DNA of 64,000 nt, taken from Limnobacter sp. MED105 (GTDB lineage Bacteria; Pseudomonadota; Gammaproteobacteria; Burkholderiales; Burkholderiaceae_B). A program made the translations under genes and the position numbers. The stretch covers positions 124,001-188,000 of the forward strand of contig NZ_ABCT01000003.1 in NCBI RefSeq assembly GCF_000170915.1, written 5' to 3'. The first letter of the stretch is position 1. Every line of letters starts with the position of its first letter. This document shows, one piece after another, positions 9,002-17,976 of the stretch. Below the pieces are notes generated by a model. The model saw only the letters and a list, made by a program, of their open reading frames with translations, ran no database searches and had not been told where the DNA came from.

Positions 9002-9023
9002 ATTGAGTTGTCCTTGTTGCAAA

Positions 9024-9383
9024 TCACTTGGCTTGTGCGTAGTACGCGGCCAGGTCAGCGATGTCCTGTTCGGTCAGCGTTTCAGCGATACCGCGCATGG
9101 TGGGGTGCTTGCGATCGCCTTTCTTGTAGGCATTTAGCGCTGCCTCAATGTACTTGGCGTTCTGGCCCGCGATATAAGGCACGTTGTACACCTCGGGGAA
9201 GCTGGCCTTGTAACCGGGAATACCATGGCAGCCAATGCACATGGACTTCTTCGATGCCGCTGCCTCGGCGTTGCCTTCAACAGCCATTGCGGGGTTAGAA
9301 AAAGCCACCGCAGCCAACAGGCCGGTTGCGCTGATTGCGCTCATTGCGCGCATTGCGCGAACAGTCAAACCGATACGTTTCAT
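9024..9383 (-). CDS. Small periplasmic c-type cytochrome
   Basis: Mono-haem cytochrome c of 119 residues. The Sec signal peptide runs to about residue 34 (SNPAMA), the haem motif is CIGCH, and a methionine in HPTMRGIAETLTEQD is the probable axial ligand. The signal-peptide region contains a 9-bp near-tandem repeat (GATTGCGCT/CATTGCGCG type, 9324-9360). First gene of a two-cytochrome unit. Confidence 0.9.
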   Translation of the reverse strand: MKRIGLTVRAMRAMSAISATGLLAAVAFSNPAMAVEGNAEAAASKKSMCIGCHGIPGYKASFPEVYNVPYIAGQNAKYIEAALNAYKKGDRKHPTMRGIAETLTEQDIADLAAYYAQAK

Positions 9384-9593
9384 CTCGCTCTCTCGTCAAC
9401 AAATGTAATTGGTGGTCAGCCGCGCCGTTTTGTGTAGAGGGTGGCGCTGGGCAAAAACCTTGCTATTTTACGGTTGAACCGCGGCTTAGTCTATGAACTG
9501 CTGGCCGAAAGCGCCAAATTGGATGAAAAATTCAGCAAATAAGCCCCGAAAAGCACTTACACTGGCGATATTGAATTACAAGGAATTACAAAA

Positions 9594-10436
9594 ATGCGTT
9601 TTGAAGGTAGCAAAACCTACGTCGCAACAGACGATCTAAAACTCGCTGTCAACGCAGCGATTACGCTGCAACGCCCCTTGCTGATCAAGGGTGAACCGGG
9701 CACCGGCAAGACACTGCTGGCTGAAGAAGTGGCCGCATCGCTTGGCCTGGAACTGATGCAGTGGCACATCAAATCCACCACAAAAGCCCAACAGGGTCTT
9801 TACGAGTACGACGCTGTCAGCCGATTGCGCGACTCTCAATTGGGTGAAGAGCGAGTAAAAGACATTGCGAACTACATTGTAAAAGGTGTGCTGTGGCAGG
9901 CGTTTGAGAGCGACAAGCCCGTTGTGCTGCTGATCGATGAAATCGACAAGGCCGATATTGAGTTCCCGAACGACTTGCTGCGTGAAATTGATCGCATGGA
10001 GTTTTACTGCTATGAAACCAAGCAGCTAATCAAGGCCAAACACCGCCCGATCGTGATCATCACCTCCAACAACGAGAAAGAACTTCCAGATGCTTTCCTG
10101 CGTCGCTGCTTTTTTCACTACATTCAATTTCCTGACAAAGCCACCATGGAAAGCATTGTGGCCGTGCACTTCAAGAATCTGAAAAAAGAATTGCTGGATG
10201 CTGCAATGGCCAGCTTTTTTGGTATTCGAGCCCTGCCCGGTTTAAAGAAAAAACCGACCACATCGGAGTTGATCGATTGGCTGCGCCTGCTGCTGGCCGA
10301 AGATATTCCTGCCAGTGCATTACAAGCCAAAGACGGCAAAGACGCCATTCCACCCATGCACGGCGCATTGCTGAAAAACGAGCAAGATATTGAATTGTTC
10401 AACCGTTTGGTGTTCATGGCCCGCCAGGGTCGTTAA
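9594..10436 (+). CDS. MoxR-family AAA+ ATPase
   Basis: AAA+ ATPase of 280 residues. Walker A is GEPGTGKT (residues about 33-40), Walker B is LLIDEIDKA, and sensor 1 lies in IIITSNNEKELPDAFLRR. MoxR proteins act as chaperones that help assemble or activate metalloenzymes and usually pair with a VWA protein. The next gene, 14 bp downstream, encodes exactly such a VWA/CoxE-like partner. No carbon monoxide dehydrogenase or similar client is adjacent, so the client is unknown. Confidence 0.9.
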   Translation: MRFEGSKTYVATDDLKLAVNAAITLQRPLLIKGEPGTGKTLLAEEVAASLGLELMQWHIKSTTKAQQGLYEYDAVSRLRDSQLGEERVKDIANYIVKGVLWQAFESDKPVVLLIDEIDKADIEFPNDLLREIDRMEFYCYETKQLIKAKHRPIVIITSNNEKELPDAFLRRCFFHYIQFPDKATMESIVAVHFKNLKKELLDAAMASFFGIRALPGLKKKPTTSELIDWLRLLLAEDIPASALQAKDGKDAIPPMHGALLKNEQDIELFNRLVFMARQGR

Positions 10437-10450
10437 TAAAGGCTTTTGCT

Positions 10451-11626
10451 GTGTTACTGGATTTTTTCTTTCAACTTCGCGATGCCAAAATTCCCGTGAC
10501 CGTGCGGGAATACCTCACCCTGCTTGAGGGAATGAAGGCTCAGTTCATGACACCGAGCCTGGACAATTTTTACCATTTGTCCCGCCTGACCCTGGTCAAA
10601 GACGAACGATTTTTTGATCGGTTCGACCAGGTGTTCGGCAGCTACTTCAAAGGGCTGGAAAAGAACATGGATTTGTTCGCTCAGTTGCCGAAGGACTGGT
10701 TGGAAAAGCGATTCAATCGGGAGTTCACGCCTGAGGAAATGGCAGCCATTGAAGCCATGGGCGGACTGGACAAGTTGATGGAACGCTTGAAGGAACTGTT
10801 GAAAGAGCAAAAAGAGCGGCACGAAGGCGGAAGCAAATGGATTGGCTCGGGCGGCACCTCGCCTTTTGGTAACAATGGCTTCAACCCGGAAGGCGTGCGT
10901 ATAGGGCAAGATGAAAGCCGAAACCGCCGCGCGGTGAAGGTTTGGGATCAACGCCTTTACCAGGATTACGACGACGAGCTGGAAATTGGCACACGCAATA
11001 TCAAGATTGCCCTGCGCCGCCTGCGCCGGTTTGCGCGTGAGGGCGCGCAAGAAGAACTAGACCTGGACAACACCATTGAATCGACAGCGCGCAATGCCGG
11101 CTGGCTGGATTTGAAAATGCGTCCGGAACGCCACAATTCAGTGAAGGTATTGATGCTGCTGGACGTGGGCGGATCTATGGATGATCACATTCGCCGTACT
11201 GAAGAATTGTTCAGCGCCGCGAAAAGTGAATTCAAGCATTTGGAGTTTTATTATTTCCACAACTGTGTGTACGACTTTTTGTGGAAAAAAAACCACCGTC
11301 GTCACAGCGAGCGTTTTCAGACCACAGACATACTGCGCACCTACAACAGCGATTACCGCCTCATTTTTGTGGGCGACGCCACGATGAGCCCCTACGAAAT
11401 ACTCCAGCCAGGAGGCTCAGTCGAGTACAATAACAAGGAAGCTGGCGCAGTGTGGTTGCGTCGTTTTCTTGATCGCTTTCCAAAAGCCGTCTGGCTTAAC
11501 CCGGAACCCGAAGGGCTTTGGCAATATCGTCAAAGCGTTGAAATCATTCAAAATATCATGGAACACCGCATGCACCCCCTCACGGTCGGTGGGCTTGAAA
11601 CTGCAATGCGATACCTTAGTAAGTAA
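10451..11626 (+). CDS. VWA-domain protein, CoxE-like
   Basis: Protein of 391 residues with a C-terminal von Willebrand A domain. The metal-binding MIDAS motif appears as DVGGS near residue 240, with later acidic residues in FVGDATMSPYE. The N-terminal part (LLDFFFQLRDAKIPVTVREY) is typical of CoxE-like partners of MoxR ATPases. Translation starts at GTG 10451. It forms a two-gene unit with the upstream MoxR ATPase, and the two probably act together as a chaperone complex on an unknown metalloenzyme. Confidence 0.88.
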   Translation: MLLDFFFQLRDAKIPVTVREYLTLLEGMKAQFMTPSLDNFYHLSRLTLVKDERFFDRFDQVFGSYFKGLEKNMDLFAQLPKDWLEKRFNREFTPEEMAAIEAMGGLDKLMERLKELLKEQKERHEGGSKWIGSGGTSPFGNNGFNPEGVRIGQDESRNRRAVKVWDQRLYQDYDDELEIGTRNIKIALRRLRRFAREGAQEELDLDNTIESTARNAGWLDLKMRPERHNSVKVLMLLDVGGSMDDHIRRTEELFSAAKSEFKHLEFYYFHNCVYDFLWKKNHRRHSERFQTTDILRTYNSDYRLIFVGDATMSPYEILQPGGSVEYNNKEAGAVWLRRFLDRFPKAVWLNPEPEGLWQYRQSVEIIQNIMEHRMHPLTVGGLETAMRYLSK

Positions 11627-11695
11627 TCCTTGTATTCCTTTTTCTGACCCTCCCCGTTATTAGCAACACAAACACATTTCGTGTGGAGAAAGAAA

Positions 11696-12286
11696 ATGGA
11701 AACCAAACGTACCCATCCCCTGATTATTGCTGCAGCTGTTGCCATTATTTTGGCCAGCGGCATAGCAATTGCATCCATGACTGGTCTGCTGCCAAACAGC
11801 AACGCAAATATGAGCGACCAAGAAATCGCCCAGATGGAAGAAGAAGCACGTCTGGAAGAAGAAGCAAAAGCCAAAGAGGAGGCCGCCGCCAAGAAAGCTG
11901 CTTCGAAGCCTGCCGCTTCCAAGCCAGCGCCTGTGCAAACAGCCGCAACGTGCAGCACCTGCGGTCGGGTTGTTGAAATTCGCCAACGTACCATTCAAGG
12001 TGAAGGCTCTGGTATCGGTGCTGTAGCTGGCGGTGTTGTGGGTGGCCTGCTGGGCAACCAAATCGGCGGCGGTAGCGGCAAGAAGGTAGCCACCGCAGCT
12101 GGCGTGGTGGGCGGTGCCGTACTTGGCAACAAGATTGAAAAAGACCGCAACTCGACCACCCAATATGATGTAGTGGTTCAATACGACGCAGGCAGTTCAG
12201 ATGTATTCAGTTTCAGCAGCCCACCCAGCTGGCAATCTGGCGACCGCGTAAAAGTTGTGAACGGTCAGATCACCTCTAGCCTGTAA
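11696..12286 (+). CDS. Glycine-zipper 2TM-type envelope protein
   Basis: About 196 residues. An N-terminal membrane anchor or signal (PLIIAAAVAIILASGIAIA) is followed by an acidic/alanine-rich helical stretch with EEEA and KKAASKPAASKPA repeats. A CSTC pair comes next, then a glycine-zipper segment (GIGAVAGGVVGGLLGNQIGG and AGVVGGAVLGNKIE), and a C-terminal strand-rich part. This layout matches SlyB/OsmB-like glycine-zipper proteins. Its role in the envelope is not known. The ATG at 11696 has GGAG 7 nt upstream; an in-frame ATG at 11681 lacks one. Confidence 0.75.
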   Translation: METKRTHPLIIAAAVAIILASGIAIASMTGLLPNSNANMSDQEIAQMEEEARLEEEAKAKEEAAAKKAASKPAASKPAPVQTAATCSTCGRVVEIRQRTIQGEGSGIGAVAGGVVGGLLGNQIGGGSGKKVATAAGVVGGAVLGNKIEKDRNSTTQYDVVVQYDAGSSDVFSFSSPPSWQSGDRVKVVNGQITSSL

Positions 12287-12315
12287 ACCCGCTCATCTGT
12301 TTACAGGATTTGTTT

Positions 12316-12342
12316 GGTCACCCAGCAATGGGTGGCCTTTTT
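12316..12342 (+). terminator. Rho-independent terminator
   Basis: GGTCACCC (12316-12323), loop AGCAAT, GGGTGGCC (12330-12337) and then five T. It lies 29 bp after the glycine-zipper gene. Confidence 0.85.
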
Positions 12343-12420
12343 CGTTTGAATGGCCGGTTGTGGAACCAGTTGAAATTGTGAGGCACTCAATTCAAATTTC
12401 CCCTTGAACGGAACCTCCAC

Positions 12421-12882
12421 ATGACAGCATTGAATGACCCCGACTTGATCAAGGCACTGGCCGCCTGGGTGGGACAACTGAAAAGCCCCTATCATGAGGA
12501 CAAACAAGTGAACAAATATCCCGTGAAGCTGATGTCAAGCTCTCCAAACGCTTGGCTTGAAATCAAGCAAATTGACCAAGGCATGATGGAAATAACCTGT
12601 ATTCACAGGGTAATGGAGCAAGACGAGCACAGTGACCTGGAAGGCATACGCAAAGAATGTAGTCAATTCAATGCCTTGATGGAGCGCGTTCGGCTTCCCG
12701 CTTATATGTGGGAGGACAGCCACAAGGCCGAATTTCAGCTACGGTGGCAAGAAACATTGGTAACCCAAGCCGACCTAAAGTATGTGCAACGATTTTTTGA
12801 ACAATCACTTTACCTGGCCAACGCCTTGCAAAGCAGGCTGGGCTGGGCACTGAACAGTCAGCCCCAGCCACTTAGTCACTGA
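12421..12882 (+). CDS. Hypothetical protein
   Basis: A 153-residue protein I do not recognise. It has no signal peptide or membrane segment. It is mildly acidic and contains several aromatic residues (YMWEDSHKAEFQLRW) and a helical C-terminus. It lies between a terminator and the convergent htpG gene, so it is probably a single-gene transcript. Base composition is like its neighbours. Confidence 0.6.
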   Translation: MTALNDPDLIKALAAWVGQLKSPYHEDKQVNKYPVKLMSSSPNAWLEIKQIDQGMMEITCIHRVMEQDEHSDLEGIRKECSQFNALMERVRLPAYMWEDSHKAEFQLRWQETLVTQADLKYVQRFFEQSLYLANALQSRLGWALNSQPQPLSH

Positions 12883-12891
12883 ACACGCCAA

Positions 12892-14790
12892 TCAGGCCTT
12901 AACCGTCAACAACAACATGTTCAAGCGGCGAACAAACCCGGCAGGGTCTTCAAGCTGACCACCCTCGGCCAACACCGCTTGATCAAACAACACATTCACC
13001 CACTCGTCAAAGTGATCTTTCTCGATCTTCAAACGCTGAATGAACGGATGCTCGGGGTTTAGCTCCAGAATCGGCTTGGTGTCGGGTGCATTCTGGCCTG
13101 CCTGCTTCAGCATGCGCTTCAAATGCTCGCTCATGCCCGCCTCATCAGCCACGATACACGCAGGGCTGTCGGTCAATCGCAAAGTGACACGGGCTTCTTT
13201 AATGCGATCCTTCAACAAGTCTTCGACCTTCTTCAGTACATCCTTGAACTCGTCTTCAACCTTCTTCTTGGTTTCCTTGTCTTTTTCATCCTCAAGGGCA
13301 CCCAGGTCCAAACCACCCTTGGCACAGCTCTGCAATTCCTTGCCGTCAAAATCCTGCAGGTAGGAAAGCATCCACTCGTCCACGCGGTCACTCAGTAGCA
13401 ACACCTCCACACCCTTCTTCTTGAATACTTCGAGGTGTGGGCTGTACTTGGCTGCGGCGTAGGTATCAGCGGTCACGTAGTAAATCTTTTCCTGACCCTC
13501 TTTCATGCGGCCTACGTAGTCAGCCAGTGAAACGGTTTGCGCCTCACCCTCGCTTTGGGTAGTCGCAAAGCGCAGTAATTTGGCAATGCGCTCTTTGTTC
13601 GCCGGGTCGTCGCCCATGCCCTCTTTCAGCACCTGGCCAAACTCTTTCCAGAAACTGGCGTATTTCTCGGTTTCATTAGCTGCCATGTCTTCCAGCAAGC
13701 CCAACACCTTCTTCACAGAGCCTTCACGAATGGCTTTCACATCACGGCTTTCCTGCAGAATTTCGCGCGATACGTTCAAAGGCAAATCTGAGGAATCGAT
13801 CACGCCTTTCACAAAGCGCATGTAGGGGGGCATCAACTGTTCCGCGTCGTCCATGATGAATACACGCTTTACATACAGCTTGATACCCTTCTGCTGGTTC
13901 CGGTCCCACAAGTCATAAGGGGCTTTGGCGGGGATATACAACAAAGAAGTGTATTCAGAACGGCCACCTTCCACACGGTTGTGGGTGTAAGCAAGGGGGT
14001 CGGCAAAGTCAAAACTGATGGTTTTGTAAAACTCGTTGTACTGTTCAGCGGTAATGTCGCTTTTTGAACGTGCCCACAAGGCATTGGCCTTGTTCACATT
14101 TTCCCACTCGCCAGTGGCTTTCATGCCACCCGCTTCCTCGTCCCATTCTTCTTTCAACATTTGAATGGGCAGCGAAATATGGTCGGAATACTTGGTCAAA
14201 ATGCTCTTCAACTTCCAGCCGGAAAGCAGCTCGTCTTCATCGGCCTTCAAGTGAAGAATAATTTGCGTGCCGCGGTCTGCTTTCTCTATGGCTTCCACGC
14301 TGAATTCGCCATCGCCTTTGGATTCCCATTCCACACCTTCGCCAGCGGGCAAACCCGCTTTGCGCGAGCGCACTGTCACCTTGTCGGCCACAATGAAGGC
14401 CGAATAGAACCCAACGCCAAACTGACCAATCAAAGCAGCGTCCTTTTGCTGGTCACCGCTTAATTTACCGAAAAATTCTTTGGTACCACTTTTTGCAATA
14501 GTGCCAAGATGTTCAATCGCGTCATCGCGGCTAAGACCGATGCCATTGTCTTCAATCGTGATGGTGCGTGCGTCTTTGTCAAAGCTCACACGAATTTTCA
14601 ATTCACTGTCGTTCTCGAAAAGACCGGCATTGTTGATGGCTTCAAAGCGCAGTTTGTCGCAAGCATCCGAGGCATTGGACACCAACTCGCGAAGAAAAAT
14701 TTCCTTGTTGGAATACAGGGAATGAATCATCAAATGCAGAAGTTGCTTCACTTCCGTTTGAAAACCCATTGTTTCCTTCATTGCACCCAT
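12892..14790 (-). CDS. htpG: Chaperone protein HtpG (Hsp90)
   Basis: ATP-dependent Hsp90 chaperone of 632 residues. The GHKL ATPase domain is visible: [13 protein letters not shown] carries the Mg-binding Asn, [11 protein letters not shown] carries the nucleotide-contacting Asp, and [11 protein letters not shown] forms the lid glycine motif. The middle domain and C-terminal dimerisation domain follow. The start at 14790 has AAGGGAG about 8 nt upstream; an upstream in-frame start at 14841 would add 17 non-homologous residues. Cytoplasmic, usually heat-shock induced. Confidence 0.96.
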   Translation of the reverse strand: MGAMKETMGFQTEVKQLLHLMIHSLYSNKEIFLRELVSNASDACDKLRFEAINNAGLFENDSELKIRVSFDKDARTITIEDNGIGLSRDDAIEHLGTIAKSGTKEFFGKLSGDQQKDAALIGQFGVGFYSAFIVADKVTVRSRKAGLPAGEGVEWESKGDGEFSVEAIEKADRGTQIILHLKADEDELLSGWKLKSILTKYSDHISLPIQMLKEEWDEEAGGMKATGEWENVNKANALWARSKSDITAEQYNEFYKTISFDFADPLAYTHNRVEGGRSEYTSLLYIPAKAPYDLWDRNQQKGIKLYVKRVFIMDDAEQLMPPYMRFVKGVIDSSDLPLNVSREILQESRDVKAIREGSVKKVLGLLEDMAANETEKYASFWKEFGQVLKEGMGDDPANKERIAKLLRFATTQSEGEAQTVSLADYVGRMKEGQEKIYYVTADTYAAAKYSPHLEVFKKKGVEVLLLSDRVDEWMLSYLQDFDGKELQSCAKGGLDLGALEDEKDKETKKKVEDEFKDVLKKVEDLLKDRIKEARVTLRLTDSPACIVADEAGMSEHLKRMLKQAGQNAPDTKPILELNPEHPFIQRLKIEKDHFDEWVNVLFDQAVLAEGGQLEDPAGFVRRLNMLLLTVKA

Positions 14791-14862
14791 GTTATTGCTC
14801 CCTTCATCTTCTTGGTTTGGATGTCGGAGATGTGGGGACAAAGTTCAGGATTTCAAGACGAG

Positions 14863-14888
14863 AAAAAAGGCCCCAAAGGACCTTTTTT
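14863..14888 (-). terminator. Terminator directly after parC
   Basis: AAAAAAGG (14863-14870) and CCTTTTTT (14881-14888) pair around a 10-nt loop and overlap the parC stop codon. The A/T-flanked symmetry means it could also act on the other strand, but no gene there needs it. Confidence 0.65.
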
Positions 14889-17209
14889 TAACTGAACTTG
14901 CGCAAGCTATCTGCCTTGAACTTGATATCCAGTTCCTTGCCTTTTCGACCACGTTTGCCAAGGCGCTCAGCCAATAAGGCGGGTTTCAGAACTTCCTCGC
15001 GATCTTTACCTCCCCGGCCTGTACCAGCTACCACCAGGCTGTCTGCGGGCCCGAAGGCAACGGCAGCCACCAGCGTGTCTTTGTCATCAAGCGGCAACAA
15101 CTGCACGCCGCGCCCGCCGCCAGAAAGCTGTTTTAGCTCGTCCAGCATGAACACATGAAAACGCCCAGACTCAGAAAGCACTGCGACACGGTCGTCTGTG
15201 GGCTGCAACAGCGCTGGTGACAACAACTTTTCACCAGGATTAAGACTGATGAACTGCTTGCCCGCCTTCATGCGGCTTTCCATGTTGCCAGCAGTGGCCA
15301 AAAAGCCGTAGGCGGCGCTGCATGCCAGAAACACAGGTTGTGTGGCCGGTGCGGCCAAGGCGTGACTCAGCGAGCCCCCATTCAACTCGACCAGGCTTTG
15401 GGCAGGAATGCCATCGCCCCTGCCACCAGGCCATGCCGCAACCGGCACACTGAACACTTTGCCCAGCGCATTGCCAGCGCCAAACAAGTAGGTATTGTCG
15501 GTGGTTTTGCATTCAAAAGCCGCATACAAAGCATCCCCAACTTTGAAGCCGAATTGTGCGGCATCATGACCGTGGCCCTGCCGGTTTCGAATCCAGAACT
15601 TCTGCGAGACAATCACGGTGGTAGGCTCTTCAACCACTTTCACTTCCACACTGGCCTTCTCGGCTTCCTCAATCAGCGTGCGGCGATCATCGCCGTAGGT
15701 GTCGGTGTCTTTGCGAATTTCGCCAATAATCCGGGTTTTCAGTTTGCCTTCATCGGCCAGCAAGGCTTCCAGGTCTGCCTTTTCCTCGGCCAGCTTGGCC
15801 AGTTCTTGTTCAATCTTGATTTTTTCAAGACGTGCCAACTGGCGCAGTCGAATTTCAAGAATGTCTTCGGCTTGCCGGTCGCTCAGCTTGAAGGCCTCGA
15901 TCAGCGCAGGCTTGGGTTCATCGCTTTCGCGAATTACCTTGATCACTTCATCAATGTTCAGCCAGGCAATCAGGCGTCCTTCCAGCACGTGAATACGGTC
16001 GTTCACCTGCGCCAGACGGTGCTGGCTGCGGCGGGTTACGCACACTTTGCGAAACTCGATCCAGTCCAGCAGCATGGCAATCAAACCACGCTGGCCGGGG
16101 CGGCCTGCATTGTCGATACTCACAAGGTTAATTGATGTGTTTGTTTCAAGGCTGGTGTGGCTAAGCAGCAGATTTGAGAACTCTTCCACCGACACATTGC
16201 GGCTTTTGGGCTCGAACACCAATCGCACCGCATTTTCCTTGCCCGATTCATCGCGCACAGCATCCAGCATGGCCAACACTTGCGCCTTCAGGTTTTGCTG
16301 CTCGGTGCTCAAACCCTTTTTGCCAGTCTTTACCTTGGGGTTGGTCAGCTCTTCAATCTCTTCAAGCACCTTGGCAGTACTGGTATTGGGTGGCAATTCC
16401 TTCACCACCAGTTGCCACTGGCCACGGGCCATTTCTTCAATGTCCCAACGAGCGCGCACCTTGATGGAGCCCCGCCCACCGGCATAAATTTCTTTCATTG
16501 CACTCGCTGGCGAAATAATTTGCGCGCCACCCGGGAAATCGGGCGCCGGCAAATGACCCATGATGGTGTCCAAGTCAGCATTCGGGTGCTTGATCAAATG
16601 AATCGTGGCCGCGGCCACCTCCCGAATATTGTGGGGAGGAATGTCGGTGGCCATGCCCACTGCAATACCGGAGGCACCATTCAGCAATACAAAAGGCAGG
16701 CGCGCCGGCAGCAGTTTGGGTTCCTGAAAGCTGCCATCGTAGTTCGGAATGAAGTCGACGGTACCCATGTCCACTTCATCCAGCAGCAGCTTGGCAATCG
16801 GGGTTAAGCGGGCTTCGGTGTATCGCATGGCGGCAGCACCGTCGCCGTCGCGGCTACCAAAGTTGCCTTGGCCATCGATCAGCGGATAACGCAGGGTGAA
16901 GTTCTGCGCCATGCGCACCAGTGCATCGTAAGCAGCTTGGTCGCCATGTGGGTGATATTTACCCAACACATCACCCACTACACGGGCAGATTTCACGGGC
17001 TTGGCATTGTTGCCCAGGCCCATTTCATTCATGGCGTACAAAATTCGCCGCTGTACTGGTTTTTGGCCATCGGCGCACTCGGGCAGGGCCCTGCCCTTCA
17101 CCACAGAAATGGCGTAATCCAGGTAAGCGCGCTCAGCATACAAGCCAAGGGTAATCGTTTCAGAATCGTCGCCAGAAGGTGGCGTTGCATCGAGGGTGAG
17201 TTGTTCCAT
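14888..17209 (-). CDS. parC: DNA topoisomerase IV subunit A
   Basis: Type IIA topoisomerase subunit that cleaves and passes DNA to separate daughter chromosomes. The catalytic tyrosine is Tyr130 in [10 protein letters not shown]. The quinolone-resistance region reads [10 protein letters not shown], with Gln91 and Asp95 at the places where E. coli ParC has Ser80 and Glu84. The C-terminal region (about 500-773) forms the DNA-wrapping repeats. 773 residues is a normal length. The partner parE is not in the window. The downstream hairpin overlaps the stop codon. Confidence 0.95.
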   Translation of the reverse strand: MEQLTLDATPPSGDDSETITLGLYAERAYLDYAISVVKGRALPECADGQKPVQRRILYAMNEMGLGNNAKPVKSARVVGDVLGKYHPHGDQAAYDALVRMAQNFTLRYPLIDGQGNFGSRDGDGAAAMRYTEARLTPIAKLLLDEVDMGTVDFIPNYDGSFQEPKLLPARLPFVLLNGASGIAVGMATDIPPHNIREVAAATIHLIKHPNADLDTIMGHLPAPDFPGGAQIISPASAMKEIYAGGRGSIKVRARWDIEEMARGQWQLVVKELPPNTSTAKVLEEIEELTNPKVKTGKKGLSTEQQNLKAQVLAMLDAVRDESGKENAVRLVFEPKSRNVSVEEFSNLLLSHTSLETNTSINLVSIDNAGRPGQRGLIAMLLDWIEFRKVCVTRRSQHRLAQVNDRIHVLEGRLIAWLNIDEVIKVIRESDEPKPALIEAFKLSDRQAEDILEIRLRQLARLEKIKIEQELAKLAEEKADLEALLADEGKLKTRIIGEIRKDTDTYGDDRRTLIEEAEKASVEVKVVEEPTTVIVSQKFWIRNRQGHGHDAAQFGFKVGDALYAAFECKTTDNTYLFGAGNALGKVFSVPVAAWPGGRGDGIPAQSLVELNGGSLSHALAAPATQPVFLACSAAYGFLATAGNMESRMKAGKQFISLNPGEKLLSPALLQPTDDRVAVLSESGRFHVFMLDELKQLSGGGRGVQLLPLDDKDTLVAAVAFGPADSLVVAGTGRGGKDREEVLKPALLAERLGKRGRKGKELDIKFKADSLRKFS

Positions 17210-17227
17210 GCGGTGCTTCGAGGTTTC

Positions 17228-17962
17228 TTATTTTGAGAATTGACGTTGACGAAGGGTTTCAAACAGGCACACTGAACTGGCCACGGACACGTTCAGGCTT
17301 TCAACACTGCCGATCATCGGGATTTGTACCAGTTGATCGCATTTTTCGCGGGTCAGGCGGCGCATGCCGTCGCCTTCGGCGCCCAGCACCCAAGCGATAG
17401 GGCCATTCAAATCAGCGTCATACAGGGTATCTGTGGCTTCGCCTGCCGTGCCAATGCACCACACACCGGCATCTTGAATTTCTTCCAGCGTACGGGCGAG
17501 GTTGGTTACAGTGATCACAGGGATTGTTTCAGCGGCGCCACAGGCCACCTTGGACACCACTGGGGTAATGCCCACCGATTTGTCTTTTGGCAGCACCACG
17601 GCGTGCACACCGGCTGCATCGGCACTCCGCAGGCATGCGCCCAAGTTGTGGGGATCGGTCACACCATCCAGTACCAACAGCAAGGTGTTCTTGCCGTGGG
17701 TATCTATGATTTCAAACAGATCGTTGCTTTTCACCAATTCCTTGGCAAAGGCCACCACGCCTTGATGTTGTTTGTGCCCTGCTGCCTTTTCCAAACGATC
17801 AGAATCGGCTGCACTTACTTTCACGCCAGCCGCTTTCACCTTGTCGATGAACTGCTGCATGCGTTTGTCTTTGCGGTGTTGGTCTACCAACACCTCTTCC
17901 ACGCTGGCCGGGGCTGTTTTAACCCGGGCCGACACGGCATGAAAACCATACAAAATGGCCAA
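17228..17962 (-). CDS. rlmB: 23S rRNA (guanosine-2'-O)-methyltransferase RlmB
   Basis: SpoU-family 2'-O-methyltransferase modifying G2251 in the ribosomal peptidyl-transferase loop. An N-terminal substrate-binding domain (residues 1-75) precedes the knotted SPOUT domain. Its three motifs are visible: DPHNLGACLRSADAAG, WVLGAEGDGMRRL and IPMIGSVESLNVSVASS. 244 residues is typical. It lies 14 bp downstream of rnr on the same strand, the classic rnr-rlmB pair. Confidence 0.95.
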   Translation of the reverse strand: MAILYGFHAVSARVKTAPASVEEVLVDQHRKDKRMQQFIDKVKAAGVKVSAADSDRLEKAAGHKQHQGVVAFAKELVKSNDLFEIIDTHGKNTLLLVLDGVTDPHNLGACLRSADAAGVHAVVLPKDKSVGITPVVSKVACGAAETIPVITVTNLARTLEEIQDAGVWCIGTAGEATDTLYDADLNGPIAWVLGAEGDGMRRLTREKCDQLVQIPMIGSVESLNVSVASSVCLFETLRQRQFSK

Positions 17963-17976
17963 TTGAGTCGCTCCGC

